DNA of 64,000 nucleotides, taken from positions 125,251 through 189,250 of the forward strand of contig NZ_MUIN01000002.1 of assembly GCF_002080045.1 (NCBI RefSeq), given 5' to 3'. Origin of the DNA: Pseudomonas sp. Bc-h. Lineage in GTDB: Bacteria; Pseudomonadota; Gammaproteobacteria; Pseudomonadales; Pseudomonadaceae. Position 1 is the stretch's first letter, and each line of letters starts with the position of its first letter. The position numbers and the translations under genes are program-made. Positions 9,009 through 17,551 of the stretch are shown in pieces. A model generated the notes under the pieces. That model had not been told where the DNA came from. It did not search any database and saw only the letters and a list, made by a program, of their open reading frames with translations.

Positions 9009-9862
9009 CACACCACCCCCCGCTCAACAGACACGCCTGTCTTTACCGTTGAAGACTGATTGGCGGGCGCATCGCTTTCAGTTCGCACATCGTGGGTTTG
9101 AGCGTGCAGGTAAAAGAAGTCCTGGTCGTCATCTGGATGCAACCGATTGGTGGCCACCTCACCTGTTTCCAGTTTCTGTTTGACCGCCTGCAATGCATTG
9201 AGCAAGGCCTTGTCCGAGAACACACTGATCGCGCGCGCCAGGCCGTAGCCGATTTTGCCAAGAGACGGCTTGCAAACGACGACGGCTTTGACCTGCGTGC
9301 CGCGCCCGGCCGGTGCCTCGCTCATTTGCACCGAAACATCGTGCTGCCAGCGTGATTGATCGGGGGTGCGCCAGTGCAGTATGTTTTCGTCCTGCGACTG
9401 GACACGTATCAGCGTCCAGTGCAACGTGCGCCCGGCAGGCGCGCGCACCGTCCAGCACGTTGTATCACTACCCATGTCTTTCACACTGTCCACCCAGCGC
9501 AGCAGCGGCCCGATATTCTGAGGTTCGGCAATAAAGGATCTAACGTCCTCCAGTGGCCGATTGATGGTGACGCTGCGCGTTATCGTCTCGCTGATCGGCC
9601 AGTCATGTTCTGCACTGAAACGCTCTTCGAAGGGCGTTGGCGAAAGGGCACGTTTCAACGCGCATTGCCCCGTGGTTCCGCGGAACAGGCCATAAGCGCC
9701 TATCACGGCTTGCAAGGCGCCCGTGATGCCTCCGCGACGCAGGCCATTGAGGATCAACACCGCCGCGGCGGTCAGCGAGACGCCGCGCTCGAGCGGGGTC
9801 ATGGCCGCCGACGCGTTGCGCCCGCGACCTTTGTGTAGTGCGATCAAAGGTTGTTCAGACAT
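9008..9862 (-). CDS. Membrane-anchored SRPBCC (polyketide cyclase/START-like) protein
   Basis: A 284-aa protein in two parts. Residues about 20-75 form a YgaP/DUF2892-like hydrophobic hairpin (TPLERGVSLTAAAVLILNG, then GGITGALQAVIGAYGLFRG). Residues about 95-245 form an SRPBCC lipid-binding-type domain (SVTINRPLEDVRSFIAEPQN, with WVDSVKDMG later). The C-terminal tail is hydrophilic. I chose MSEQPLIALHKGR at 9862 as start; an in-frame upstream ATG at 9919 lacks a better site. It is coupled to the dehydrogenase that follows. It probably senses or stabilises the membrane under stress. Confidence 0.8.
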   Translation of the reverse strand: MSEQPLIALHKGRGRNASAAMTPLERGVSLTAAAVLILNGLRRGGITGALQAVIGAYGLFRGTTGQCALKRALSPTPFEERFSAEHDWPISETITRSVTINRPLEDVRSFIAEPQNIGPLLRWVDSVKDMGSDTTCWTVRAPAGRTLHWTLIRVQSQDENILHWRTPDQSRWQHDVSVQMSEAPAGRGTQVKAVVVCKPSLGKIGYGLARAISVFSDKALLNALQAVKQKLETGEVATNRLHPDDDQDFFYLHAQTHDVRTESDAPANQSSTVKTGVSVERGVV

Positions 9863-9950
9863 TTTAAAACTCCTTGATTCCCTGCGTAGCGCTGAAGGCG
9901 CGGGCGGCACGTGGGCCAATCTGAAAGCGCCTTTTCTCTCTACGCGTACG

Positions 9951-10460
9951 TTATCGTTTGGCCTGCACGTCAGGATTTGCCGAGCGCTGCAGGAATGCGG
10001 CGGTTATTTGTGGCAAATGTTCTTTCAACCAGTCGGCCATTGCGATCTCCTGGGGCAGGATCTGTTCGCAGACCTGTTGTGTTTCACTGTCTCCGGCAAG
10101 ACGCGCGGTTTCGGTCAGCACGGTGTACATTGCGATTTCCACGTTTTCGAAGACGTAACCGCTCATGGCACCTTTCACGACTTCATCGCTCATGGTCATG
10201 CCGCCCACCGCCTGACCGAACGCCATAAGCTTGCCGCCAATGTCCTTTAGCGTGGACGGGCTGCTGCCGAGCCGGCTGATGCAGGTCTCGAGCAGCTTTT
10301 GCTGCCCGAGCGTTTCTTCAAGATGTTGTTCAATACGGCGCTTGAGATCAGGATAATTTTCAAGACGCTCGGCTTGTGCCTTGAGCATGTTTTCCGCCTG
10401 CTGTTCCATCGCATGTGCGTCACGCAGCCAGTCGAGCAGATTTTCCTGGACCGTTGCCAT
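9951..10460 (-). CDS. DUF892 ferritin-like protein (YciE/YciF type)
   Basis: A 169-aa helical protein of the DUF892 family, a ferritin-like four-helix bundle with putative di-iron ligands. The pattern DWLRDAHAMEQQAENMLKAQ, EQHLEETLGQQKLLE, FENVEIAMYTVLTETARLAG and EQILPQEIAMADWLKEHLP places Glu/His residues at the usual metal-ligand positions of each helix. The start follows AGAGGG. It lies 89 bp upstream of the SRPBCC gene in the same direction, consistent with a stress operon. Confidence 0.9.
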   Translation of the reverse strand: MATVQENLLDWLRDAHAMEQQAENMLKAQAERLENYPDLKRRIEQHLEETLGQQKLLETCISRLGSSPSTLKDIGGKLMAFGQAVGGMTMSDEVVKGAMSGYVFENVEIAMYTVLTETARLAGDSETQQVCEQILPQEIAMADWLKEHLPQITAAFLQRSANPDVQAKR

Positions 10461-10603
10461 GGCAAGACCCTCTGTCAGTGAATGTTTTCGATAGAAAAAG
10501 CCTCACCGCTTGAGGTTCCACTTCGAAAAGATCTGGTCGGATGAACGGCGAACCGATTCTGCAAAGCGGATTGATTGAAACCAGCACACTGCAAACAAAA
10601 AAG

Positions 10604-10629
10604 CCCGCCTTGATGAATCAAGGCGGGCA
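10604..10629 (-). terminator. Rho-independent terminator for minus-strand transcription
   Basis: Perfect 12-bp inverted repeat, GCCCGCCTTGAT and ATCAAGGCGGGC, around a 2-base centre. On the minus strand it is followed by a run of T (A-run at 10598-10603 on the plus strand). It must serve a leftward transcript beginning somewhere in 10.63-11.2 kb, where no gene is certain. Confidence 0.8.
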
Positions 10630-10731
10630 ATGCTGACTACCGGAACCGAAGAGTCAAATCCCTTCGTGATCCAAGATAATCCGTGCATGAAATTCTTCCA
10701 GCGGGTTCTGGACGCAAGCGCTTGATGCAAC

Positions 10732-11079
10732 TCATTGCCTGATCGCTTGATGGCGGTTAACTGCCGTTCGTTGGATGCTTGTTGGCGATTGATCCGGCAA
10801 TCTTCCGTTCGTCGCGAGGCACTGCCCCTCTGAACAACCCACTTCAACGGGCTTTCGTTGTATTGCCGTTTCGTTAGTTGCGAGTACGTTCATAGGCATG
10901 AACCGCTCAACAGTGTTGCGCAAGAAGAGATGAGGTCCATCCACGGCATACCCCAACCAACGAGGTGCTGGCGCTTGGTCTGGCTGCGAGAAATCCCCAG
11001 GTACAAACCATTCATTCGACTCTGTAAGCCAGACAAGCGCGCTGACTACCATGAGCGCCCGAACGACGTGTGCAGGCAT
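10732..11079 (-). CDS. Possible small exported protein
   Basis: A 115-aa frame beginning MPAHVVRALMVVSALVWLTE, which looks like a signal peptide or membrane anchor, followed by a hydrophilic region with aromatic residues (WFVPGDFSQPDQAP, LFLRNTVERFMPM). I recognise no family. It points toward the strong terminator at 10604, which supports a real leftward transcript. The C-terminal third looks low in conservation-type signal and could be out of frame. The rest of 10461-11271 holds nothing else I can support. Confidence 0.3.
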   Translation of the reverse strand: MPAHVVRALMVVSALVWLTESNEWFVPGDFSQPDQAPAPRWLGYAVDGPHLFLRNTVERFMPMNVLATNETAIQRKPVEVGCSEGQCLATNGRLPDQSPTSIQRTAVNRHQAIRQ

Positions 11080-11271
11080 GTGAAGAAGCCTCGTTCAACA
11101 AGTTGTTGCCGTTGCTATTCAAACGAGTGGGGGCGGCCAGACGGCATACGGCCAAATCGTCAACGTTCGGCCTAGACGCGGTCCGGTATTCCTACCACTA
11201 TGTCCATTCAAAAGAATTATCTGGTATTCCTTCGCAAGCCAGCCGAGGGGATTTATCGTAAGGACGCACCG

Positions 11272-14200
11272 ATGTCTCATACCTCCGCCCCCCAGCCCCG
11301 CCCGTCAAAAGCCGCGAGTAAGGAACCAAGCCATTTGTCGTTCCCCGTGGTGGGCATAGGCGCTTCGGCTGGCGGCCTGGATGCCGTCAAACGCTTTTTT
11401 GAACACATGCCGAGCGACAACGGCATGGCATTCGTAGTGATTTTTCATCTGTCCCCGGATCATCAGAGCAGTGCCGGAAAGTTGATTGCGCAAACCACCA
11501 AGATGGCGGTCACCCAAGTAACCTCAGCAACCGCCATCGAGAAAAACCACGTCTATGTGATTTCCCCGGCTCAGTACCTGTCCATGAACGATGGTTATCT
11601 GCGGGTACTGCCCCAAGGGCCGCGTCGGGGAGGCCATGTGACCATCGATCATTTTTTTCGCGACCTGGCGGATGTGCACAAAGAAAAGGCGTTTTGTCTT
11701 GTGTTGTCCGGAACCGGGGCCGATGGAGCCGTCGGACTATCCCGAATCAAGGAACAAGGCGGCGTGACGCTGGTTCAGTCTCCGGCCGATGCCGAGTATG
11801 AGGGTATGCCTCAGGCCGCAATCAAGACGCAGATGGTTGACTTCGTACTCCCGGCGGTGGAGCTGCCACAGAAGCTCCTCGAACTGTGGGAAAACGCTCG
11901 GCACATTCAGATACCTGCTTCAAACGATCTGGGAGCCTATGCGGTGACGCAGAACGATGAGCGCTCTATCGCCATGGTCGAGCAAGTGGTACACGATATC
12001 CTCGTCAAACTGCGCAACGGAACCGGGCACGATTTCAAACATTACAAGCGAGCAACCGTTCTGCGCCGGATTGAAAGACGCATGCAGGTCACCGCTCAGT
12101 CGGACTTGATGGGGTATTACAATTACCTCAATGAACATCCCTCCGAGACCAAAGCATTGCTGGACGACATGCTGATTGGCGTCACCAATTTCTTTAGAGA
12201 CCGTGAATCCTTCGACGCCCTTGAAAGAGACGTCGCGCCGCAGTTGTTCTCGCGTTACGCAGACGGGGCAGTCGGCGGGCAAGATTTGAGAATATGGTCT
12301 GCGGGCACGTCGACGGGAGAGGAGGCTTATTCCCTGGTCATGCTGATGGCTGATTACAAGGAAAGCATAAGTTCTGATATCGGGATTCAGGTGTTTGCCA
12401 GCGATATCGATGACCGCGCAGTGTCGGCGGGCCGCGCAGGTCTGTACTCTCAAGCGATCGTGACGGACGTGTCGCCAACGCGGTTACGACAATATTTCAT
12501 CAAGGAAGATGATCGTTACCGTGTCCGTAAAGAAGTGCGCGATTGCGTCCTGTTCGCCAAGCACAGCTTATTGACGGACCCCCCGTTCTCGCAGATTGAT
12601 TTGATCGTTTGCCGTAACTTGCTGATCTACCTCGACCGCGAGGTGCAGCGAGAAATACTGCAAATGTTCCATTTTGCGTTGAACCCGGGTGGCTTCCTGT
12701 TTCTCGGGAGTTCGGAATCCGCAGATCTTTGTCATGAGCTGTTCATCGTCGTCGATAAGAAAAACAGAATATTCCGAGCGCGAACAGGCGTGGTGCCAAC
12801 CCATCGAATGCCCACGCTGCCTCGTGGCGGCTATACCAAGGTCTCGACTGCAGCCCGACCGCCCTTCATAGAGCCGGCACAAAAACCGGCAGTGGCGTCG
12901 ATACACCAACGTGCGCTGCAACAGTTTCTGGTCACGCCCAGTATTCTCGTGAGCACGGCTGCTGACATCCTGCATATCAGCGATGGCGCTGGCCGGTACC
13001 TGCATCATGTCACCGGCGAGGTCACGCGCAATCTGCTATCGCTGATCATTCCGGAATTAAGACTGGAAATCAGGACGGCAGTGTTTCAGGCCCAGCAAAT
13101 TTCACAGTCGGTCAAAACCCGCCCGGTCACGTTTAGTCGGGACGGTCGTCATTTCCAGGTGGCAGTGACGGCCTATCCGTTCACGGACGAGCAAAGTGAC
13201 ACGGAGTGCATCCTGATTGTCTTCGCAGAGGACGAGATTGACGCGAAGAATATAAGCGCCAATCCCAAGACCCAATCTGAAAATCAAATGCTTTCCAATC
13301 TGGAGCGCGAATTGCAACGTACCAAAATACAGTTGCAAGACACCATAGAACATTCGGAAATCTCCAGTGAAGAGCTCAAGGCGTCCAACGAAGAGATGCA
13401 GGCCGTCAACGAGGAGCTTCGATCCGCCACCGAGGAGCTTGAGACCAGTAAAGAAGAGTTGCAGTCCATTAATGAAGAGCTGTTGACCGTCAATTATGAA
13501 TTGAAGAACAAGGTGGAAGAAACGGACCAGGTCAACGACTACCTCCGCAACCTGATTTCATCGACGGACATTGCCACTGTCTTCGTTGACAGAAACTGTT
13601 GCATCAAGTGGTTCACGCCGCGCGCCACCGATATTTTCAGCATGCTCACCGTCGATACCGGACGCCCCCTGATGGACATCACCCATCGCCTGGATTACGA
13701 CGGGATGATGGATGACGCGCTGAAAGTCTTCGAAACGCTGGCCGTCATTGAGCGTGAGATACAGGGAAAAAATGGTCGTTGGTATATCGCACGCCTGCTC
13801 CCTTACCGCTCAGGGTCTGACCAGATCGACGGTATTGTTTTGACATTCATCGATATCACCAGCCGGCGTGAAGCGGAAGAAGAGCTGAGGCTTGGGGAGG
13901 AGCGGTTCCGGCTGGTTGCTGAGAATACCCGCGATTACGCCATCATCGTAATTGATGAGCACCAGAATATTTCAAGCTGGAACAGCGGCGCAGAGTTGGT
14001 ATTCGGTTATTCCAAGGCTGAGGCACTCAGCCAGCCTTTTTCATTTATTTTTACCGATGAAGACAAGCGCGCGGGTATCCCGGAACAGGAACTCAGCGTC
14101 GCTCAAGAGCAGGGGCGAAGTGAAGATGAACGCTGGCATGTCCGTAAGGACGGCAGCCGCTTTTACTGCAGTGGTGAAGTGACGCTGCTCAAAGGGGAAG

Positions 14201-15420
14201 GATTTCAAGGCTTCGTCAAGATCGCGAGGGATTTGACCCAACATATGCTTCTGCAAGAAGAGCAACTGCAGTCGCTGAGGGACACCCGGCAGACGAGCCA
14301 GATGAAGGACGAGTTTTTTGCCGTCATGTCTCATGAGCTCAAGCACCCTCTGAATCTCATTCAGCTCAACGCGCACCTCCTGCGTCGCTTGCCGGTCGTC
14401 AAGGGCGAGGCGGCTGCGTTGAAAGCAGTGACATCCATTAACGACGCGGTCAACAGCCAGGCGCGCATCATTGACGATTTGATGGACGTGGCACGCATTC
14501 GCACCGGCAAACTCAAGCTTGAAACAAAGGTATTGGATTTTCTCGCGTTGCTCAAAGAGATCCAGGATGTGGTCGAGCACAGCGATCACCAGCGCCACAT
14601 TACGTTCAAGATGCCTGCCGACGATCAGGGGATTTTCATCGAGGCAGATGCAACTCGTATGGAGCAGATCGTCTGGAACCTGATCAATAACGCGATCAAA
14701 TTTACCCCGGTGGGTGGATCAGTGACGGTGACTGTCGGCGCTGCCGAAGGGTTGGCAAGATTAGAAGTCAGTGATACGGGACCTGGTATTGCCAAGTCCG
14801 AGCTTGAACATATTTTCCAGATGTTCGGACAAGCAAATCATCGTCCGAGCAGGGGACACAAGAGAGGGCTGGGAATCGGATTATCTCTGGTCAAGCAGCT
14901 CGTAGAGGAGCATGACGGATCGATCAACGCCTATTCCGAGGGGATGGGTAAAGGCGCGATGTTTAGGGTCGAATTTCCGCTTACCTGTTCTCAGGTCACC
15001 TCAGACGCGGCAACAGCAGCGGATGACAAAGGGCTGCTTGTCGGTGTGAGCATACTGCTGGTGGACGATTCTCCTGATGTTCTTGAAACGATGACACTTC
15101 TACTTCAAATGGAGCACGCAGAAGTCGTCGCCATCTCGGATGCAAGGCAGGCGCTGGAGGTTGCAAAGCGGCAAACATTTGATGTCGTGGTGTCGGATGT
15201 CAACATGCCCGGCATGGACGGGCACCAATTCATCAAGTTGCTCAGGGAGATTGATCCCTACGGTCAGACGCCCTGCGTGGCGCTGACAGGCTATGGTGCG
15301 GATCAGGTCAGCGCTGGGAGGAATGCCCGTGGCTTCGATCAATCCGTTGGAAAACCTGTGGACTATGACGGTTTTGTCGATTTGCTCTGTCGCTTGGCAT
15401 CTAAGCAGTCCGGGACGTAG
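11272..15420 (+). CDS. CheB-CheR-PAS hybrid sensor histidine kinase with receiver domain
   Basis: A 1382-aa multidomain signalling protein. In order: a CheB methylesterase domain (GIGASAGGLDA, nucleophile Ser32, and SGTGADGAVG); a CheR methyltransferase domain (YKRATVLRRIERRMQV, SAM-binding SAGTSTGEEAYSL, CRNLLIYLD) to about 485; a linker; a coiled coil of ELxxxNEEL repeats (about 665-760); two PAS domains (about 765-1000); HisKA with phospho-acceptor His1021 in MSHELKHPLN; an HATPase (NLINNAIKF, DTGPGI, GLGIGLSL); and a receiver with Asp1309 in SDVNMPGMDG. The ATG at 11272 has AAGGA 8 nt upstream; an ATG at 11200 has no ribosome-binding site. No chemoreceptor gene is nearby. Confidence 0.93.
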   Translation: MSHTSAPQPRPSKAASKEPSHLSFPVVGIGASAGGLDAVKRFFEHMPSDNGMAFVVIFHLSPDHQSSAGKLIAQTTKMAVTQVTSATAIEKNHVYVISPAQYLSMNDGYLRVLPQGPRRGGHVTIDHFFRDLADVHKEKAFCLVLSGTGADGAVGLSRIKEQGGVTLVQSPADAEYEGMPQAAIKTQMVDFVLPAVELPQKLLELWENARHIQIPASNDLGAYAVTQNDERSIAMVEQVVHDILVKLRNGTGHDFKHYKRATVLRRIERRMQVTAQSDLMGYYNYLNEHPSETKALLDDMLIGVTNFFRDRESFDALERDVAPQLFSRYADGAVGGQDLRIWSAGTSTGEEAYSLVMLMADYKESISSDIGIQVFASDIDDRAVSAGRAGLYSQAIVTDVSPTRLRQYFIKEDDRYRVRKEVRDCVLFAKHSLLTDPPFSQIDLIVCRNLLIYLDREVQREILQMFHFALNPGGFLFLGSSESADLCHELFIVVDKKNRIFRARTGVVPTHRMPTLPRGGYTKVSTAARPPFIEPAQKPAVASIHQRALQQFLVTPSILVSTAADILHISDGAGRYLHHVTGEVTRNLLSLIIPELRLEIRTAVFQAQQISQSVKTRPVTFSRDGRHFQVAVTAYPFTDEQSDTECILIVFAEDEIDAKNISANPKTQSENQMLSNLERELQRTKIQLQDTIEHSEISSEELKASNEEMQAVNEELRSATEELETSKEELQSINEELLTVNYELKNKVEETDQVNDYLRNLISSTDIATVFVDRNCCIKWFTPRATDIFSMLTVDTGRPLMDITHRLDYDGMMDDALKVFETLAVIEREIQGKNGRWYIARLLPYRSGSDQIDGIVLTFIDITSRREAEEELRLGEERFRLVAENTRDYAIIVIDEHQNISSWNSGAELVFGYSKAEALSQPFSFIFTDEDKRAGIPEQELSVAQEQGRSEDERWHVRKDGSRFYCSGEVTLLKGEGFQGFVKIARDLTQHMLLQEEQLQSLRDTRQTSQMKDEFFAVMSHELKHPLNLIQLNAHLLRRLPVVKGEAAALKAVTSINDAVNSQARIIDDLMDVARIRTGKLKLETKVLDFLALLKEIQDVVEHSDHQRHITFKMPADDQGIFIEADATRMEQIVWNLINNAIKFTPVGGSVTVTVGAAEGLARLEVSDTGPGIAKSELEHIFQMFGQANHRPSRGHKRGLGIGLSLVKQLVEEHDGSINAYSEGMGKGAMFRVEFPLTCSQVTSDAATAADDKGLLVGVSILLVDDSPDVLETMTLLLQMEHAEVVAISDARQALEVAKRQTFDVVVSDVNMPGMDGHQFIKLLREIDPYGQTPCVALTGYGADQVSAGRNARGFDQSVGKPVDYDGFVDLLCRLASKQSGT

Positions 15421-15604
15421 GGAGCACAAGCCAACACGGAATCTCCAGCACCGCCACCGCGTTGTTTGAGATGAGCAGGTGGCATTCAATCCTCGTTTGC
15501 TGGTCGAAACGGCCAGCGCGGTTCATGGGCGAAAGACTGAACGCTGCTTGGAGAGGGCTCTCTAACACTCAAGTGTTTAAACCGTTACCACCCAGGAGCT
15601 CACC

Positions 15605-15787
15605 ATGACCAAGCCATTACCGGTGACCGGAACGTCGCCGTCGAAAGCTGACACCAAAGACGCGCCTGTCGTCGTTGACGGACAAGAAGTCGGATTGACC
15701 GATGATCAGCGGGTGCGACGTGAAGAAGACGCTCCAGGCACAGGCGCACGCGTGCAGCCGGGCCCGGCCGATGAAGAGCGATCCTGA
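15605..15787 (+). CDS. Small hydrophilic protein of unknown function
   Basis: A 60-aa charged, Pro/Asp/Arg-rich and probably disordered protein (MTKPLPVTGTSPSKADTKDA at the start). The ATG is preceded by AGGAG at 15594-15598, a strong ribosome-binding site. It follows the hybrid kinase gene in the same direction by 184 bp. Two short palindromes lie just upstream (GAGAGGGCTCTC at 15551-15562 and AACACTCAAGTGTT at 15564-15577) and could be regulatory. No family recognised. Confidence 0.6.
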   Translation: MTKPLPVTGTSPSKADTKDAPVVVDGQEVGLTDDQRVRREEDAPGTGARVQPGPADEERS

Positions 15788-15873
15788 ACTCGTACAGAAA
15801 TCAAGCGCAGGCGTGCAAAGGCCGATACGTACCGGACCAAGCGCCGTTCAAATGCTTGCAATAGGGGAAGTAA

Positions 15874-16071
15874 ATGAACGATTTCAAAGAGCAGCCACAA
15901 CCCCAACAAAACCCTCATTCGACCGATCCCATTGAGCCTGGACGATCTGATGTGATGCCGGTCCGCAAACCTGTCGAAAAAAGCCCCCGGGGGCGGGGCC
16001 TCACCCCTCCTGATTACGATGAGTATGGAAGCGAACCAGAGCAGGAGGAGGGGGGGCAGGGAACACCGTAA
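15874..16071 (+). CDS. Small Pro/Glu-rich protein of unknown function
   Basis: A 65-aa hydrophilic, probably disordered protein (MNDFKEQPQPQQNPHSTDPI, acidic C-terminus EPEQEEGGQGTP). The ATG has GGGGAAG directly upstream. It follows the previous small gene and is convergent with the CigR-like gene. No family recognised; the ribosome-binding site and composition are the only support. Confidence 0.5.
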   Translation: MNDFKEQPQPQQNPHSTDPIEPGRSDVMPVRKPVEKSPRGRGLTPPDYDEYGSEPEQEEGGQGTP

Positions 16072-16127
16072 GCTTGAGATATTCGGCGTCTTTGACGGCT
16101 CGCATTGGATAATCTTCACGGCCGTTG

Positions 16128-16583
16128 TCAGTCGAAAGCACCGTTCAACACCTCGTAGATGAGGCCGGTTGCCAATGCAACCAGGATCAAGTCAGTGCCA
16201 GCCTGCTGCCACTCGTATCCATCGTAGCGAGGCAGTTGGCCGAGTAATCGACCGTCTAGCTTTTTCGCGATGCCCGGTGGAAGAGGTTTGCCTCTAGCGA
16301 GGTTCTTCTGAATACCTGGAGGCAGAGCAGGGCCGGGCGCCCAGTAATCTCTTGCTCCACCCACGATCCCCAGAACACTCCCTCGATTGACGCTGGGGCC
16401 TTGGCCCCAACCATCATTACCGGTATTTTTGCCTTTGTTGCCCTGATTTCCCTGTTTGCCATTGCCTTGGCTGTGTCCTTTGCCTTGACCATTACCGTTG
16501 CCAGGATCAGCCAGCACTATTGCTGGGCTGCTCAGCAACGCCAGACATACGGTAACTGCAGTCAGTGAGCGAGAAATGCACAT
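16128..16583 (-). CDS. CigR/RcnB-like secreted Gly/Asn-rich protein
   Basis: A 151-aa exported protein. An N-terminal signal peptide (SLTAVTVCLALLSSPAIVLA, cleaved after ALA-type residues about 25) is followed by a Gly/Asn/Lys/Gln-rich low-complexity stretch and then a domain with LPPGIQKNLARGKPLPPGIA and a C-terminal hydrophobic segment (LILVALATGLIYEVLNGA). The LPPGIxKxLxRGxPLPPGIxKK repeat is characteristic of the CigR/RcnB-related family, which acts in the periplasm or inner membrane. AAGGT precedes the ATG at 16583. Function here unknown. Confidence 0.78.
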   Translation of the reverse strand: MCISRSLTAVTVCLALLSSPAIVLADPGNGNGQGKGHSQGNGKQGNQGNKGKNTGNDGWGQGPSVNRGSVLGIVGGARDYWAPGPALPPGIQKNLARGKPLPPGIAKKLDGRLLGQLPRYDGYEWQQAGTDLILVALATGLIYEVLNGAFD

Positions 16584-17551
16584 TAGTCTTACCTTATGGA
16601 GGGGGGCAACTCTGAAGCTTAGCTTTATTCATATGGCAGGCAAACACGCAGAGTTCGCCGGTGCGCTCAACGCTCAACGCTGAGCGCAAGGCCGCGATTT
16701 TGGTTAGTGATGTCCCGCGGTGCAATATCCGGGTCTGGGGATTATCGGATATTACATTTATCCTTCCTGGATGCTCATCTGAACAAATATGGTATTTGGT
16801 GGGTTCAGGCTTTCATCGGTGTTTGTTCCATTTTCTTGCACGCAGGGTCGAGCACTTCATTCATTGATCTTTGCGCTTTTTGGCGCTTCCCAGTCAGCCT
16901 TGCTAGCGGCTGTATCCCAAGTCAGTCGATATCTGGTCAGTCAACGTCCGTTTTGCCGCTCTGGTAATGAATCATTCCTGGTGCGGCATCTTCAGCGATG
17001 GCGTTTGAGAAAGTTAATCTATTGATGGATCCGTTGACGAATTTGCCTGCAGCATCGGCGACGACATTCAATTAGCCACGTCAGATCCAGTTGGTGTTGG
17101 CACGCGCAGCCTGGTGAGTGAGAACCCACGTGAACTGAGCGTGAGGTGTGGCGAATCCTGACGAACATTGCGCACGAGTGACTATGACTGGCGTCATCGA
17201 CTGAGTTGACCCCAGTGGTAATCGTGGCTTGGTACCCAGCGACAAATGCGCAGAAGGTTGAGAGCGATATGGACGGTTAGAAAGCAAAGGATCGATGCAC
17301 GCGTGGTCGAAGCCAAAATCAGAGTCATGGGCGTCAGAATTGAATCTGGAGCCAAGGGAGCTTGAGTTGACCAGGAACGCAGCCTGCAATCCAAGAGGTG
17401 TCGAGATTTATGATTGCTGCGACTCTTTTAACCTACTGAAAAGCCTAGATAAAAACAAAGTGGATTGATTTTACCAACCCCTGGCTGGAGATTTTCGCAG
17501 ATTTTGCTACGGTGAATAGTCATATTCGCATCAATATTTGCGAGGGCGCCA
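16584..17551. other. Non-coding stretch upstream of the transposition genes
   Basis: Nearly 970 bp without a gene I can support; open frames have poor composition and no ribosome-binding sites. The right half probably contains the left end of the tni element. It holds a perfect inverted repeat ATGAC-TGGC-GTCAT (17184-17197) and two copies of TGAGTTGACC (about 17212 and 17363), which could be transposase-binding repeats. I could not identify the terminal inverted repeat or a target duplication by eye. Confidence 0.4.

Noticed and set aside
10630-10740. Possible tRNA before the terminator
   Set aside because: No cloverleaf, T-loop GTTCGA-type sequence or anticodon stem could be built on either strand.
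17081-17389. 102-aa minus-strand frame ahead of tniA
   Set aside because: No ribosome-binding site, no recognisable fold, and located where transposon-end sequence is expected.
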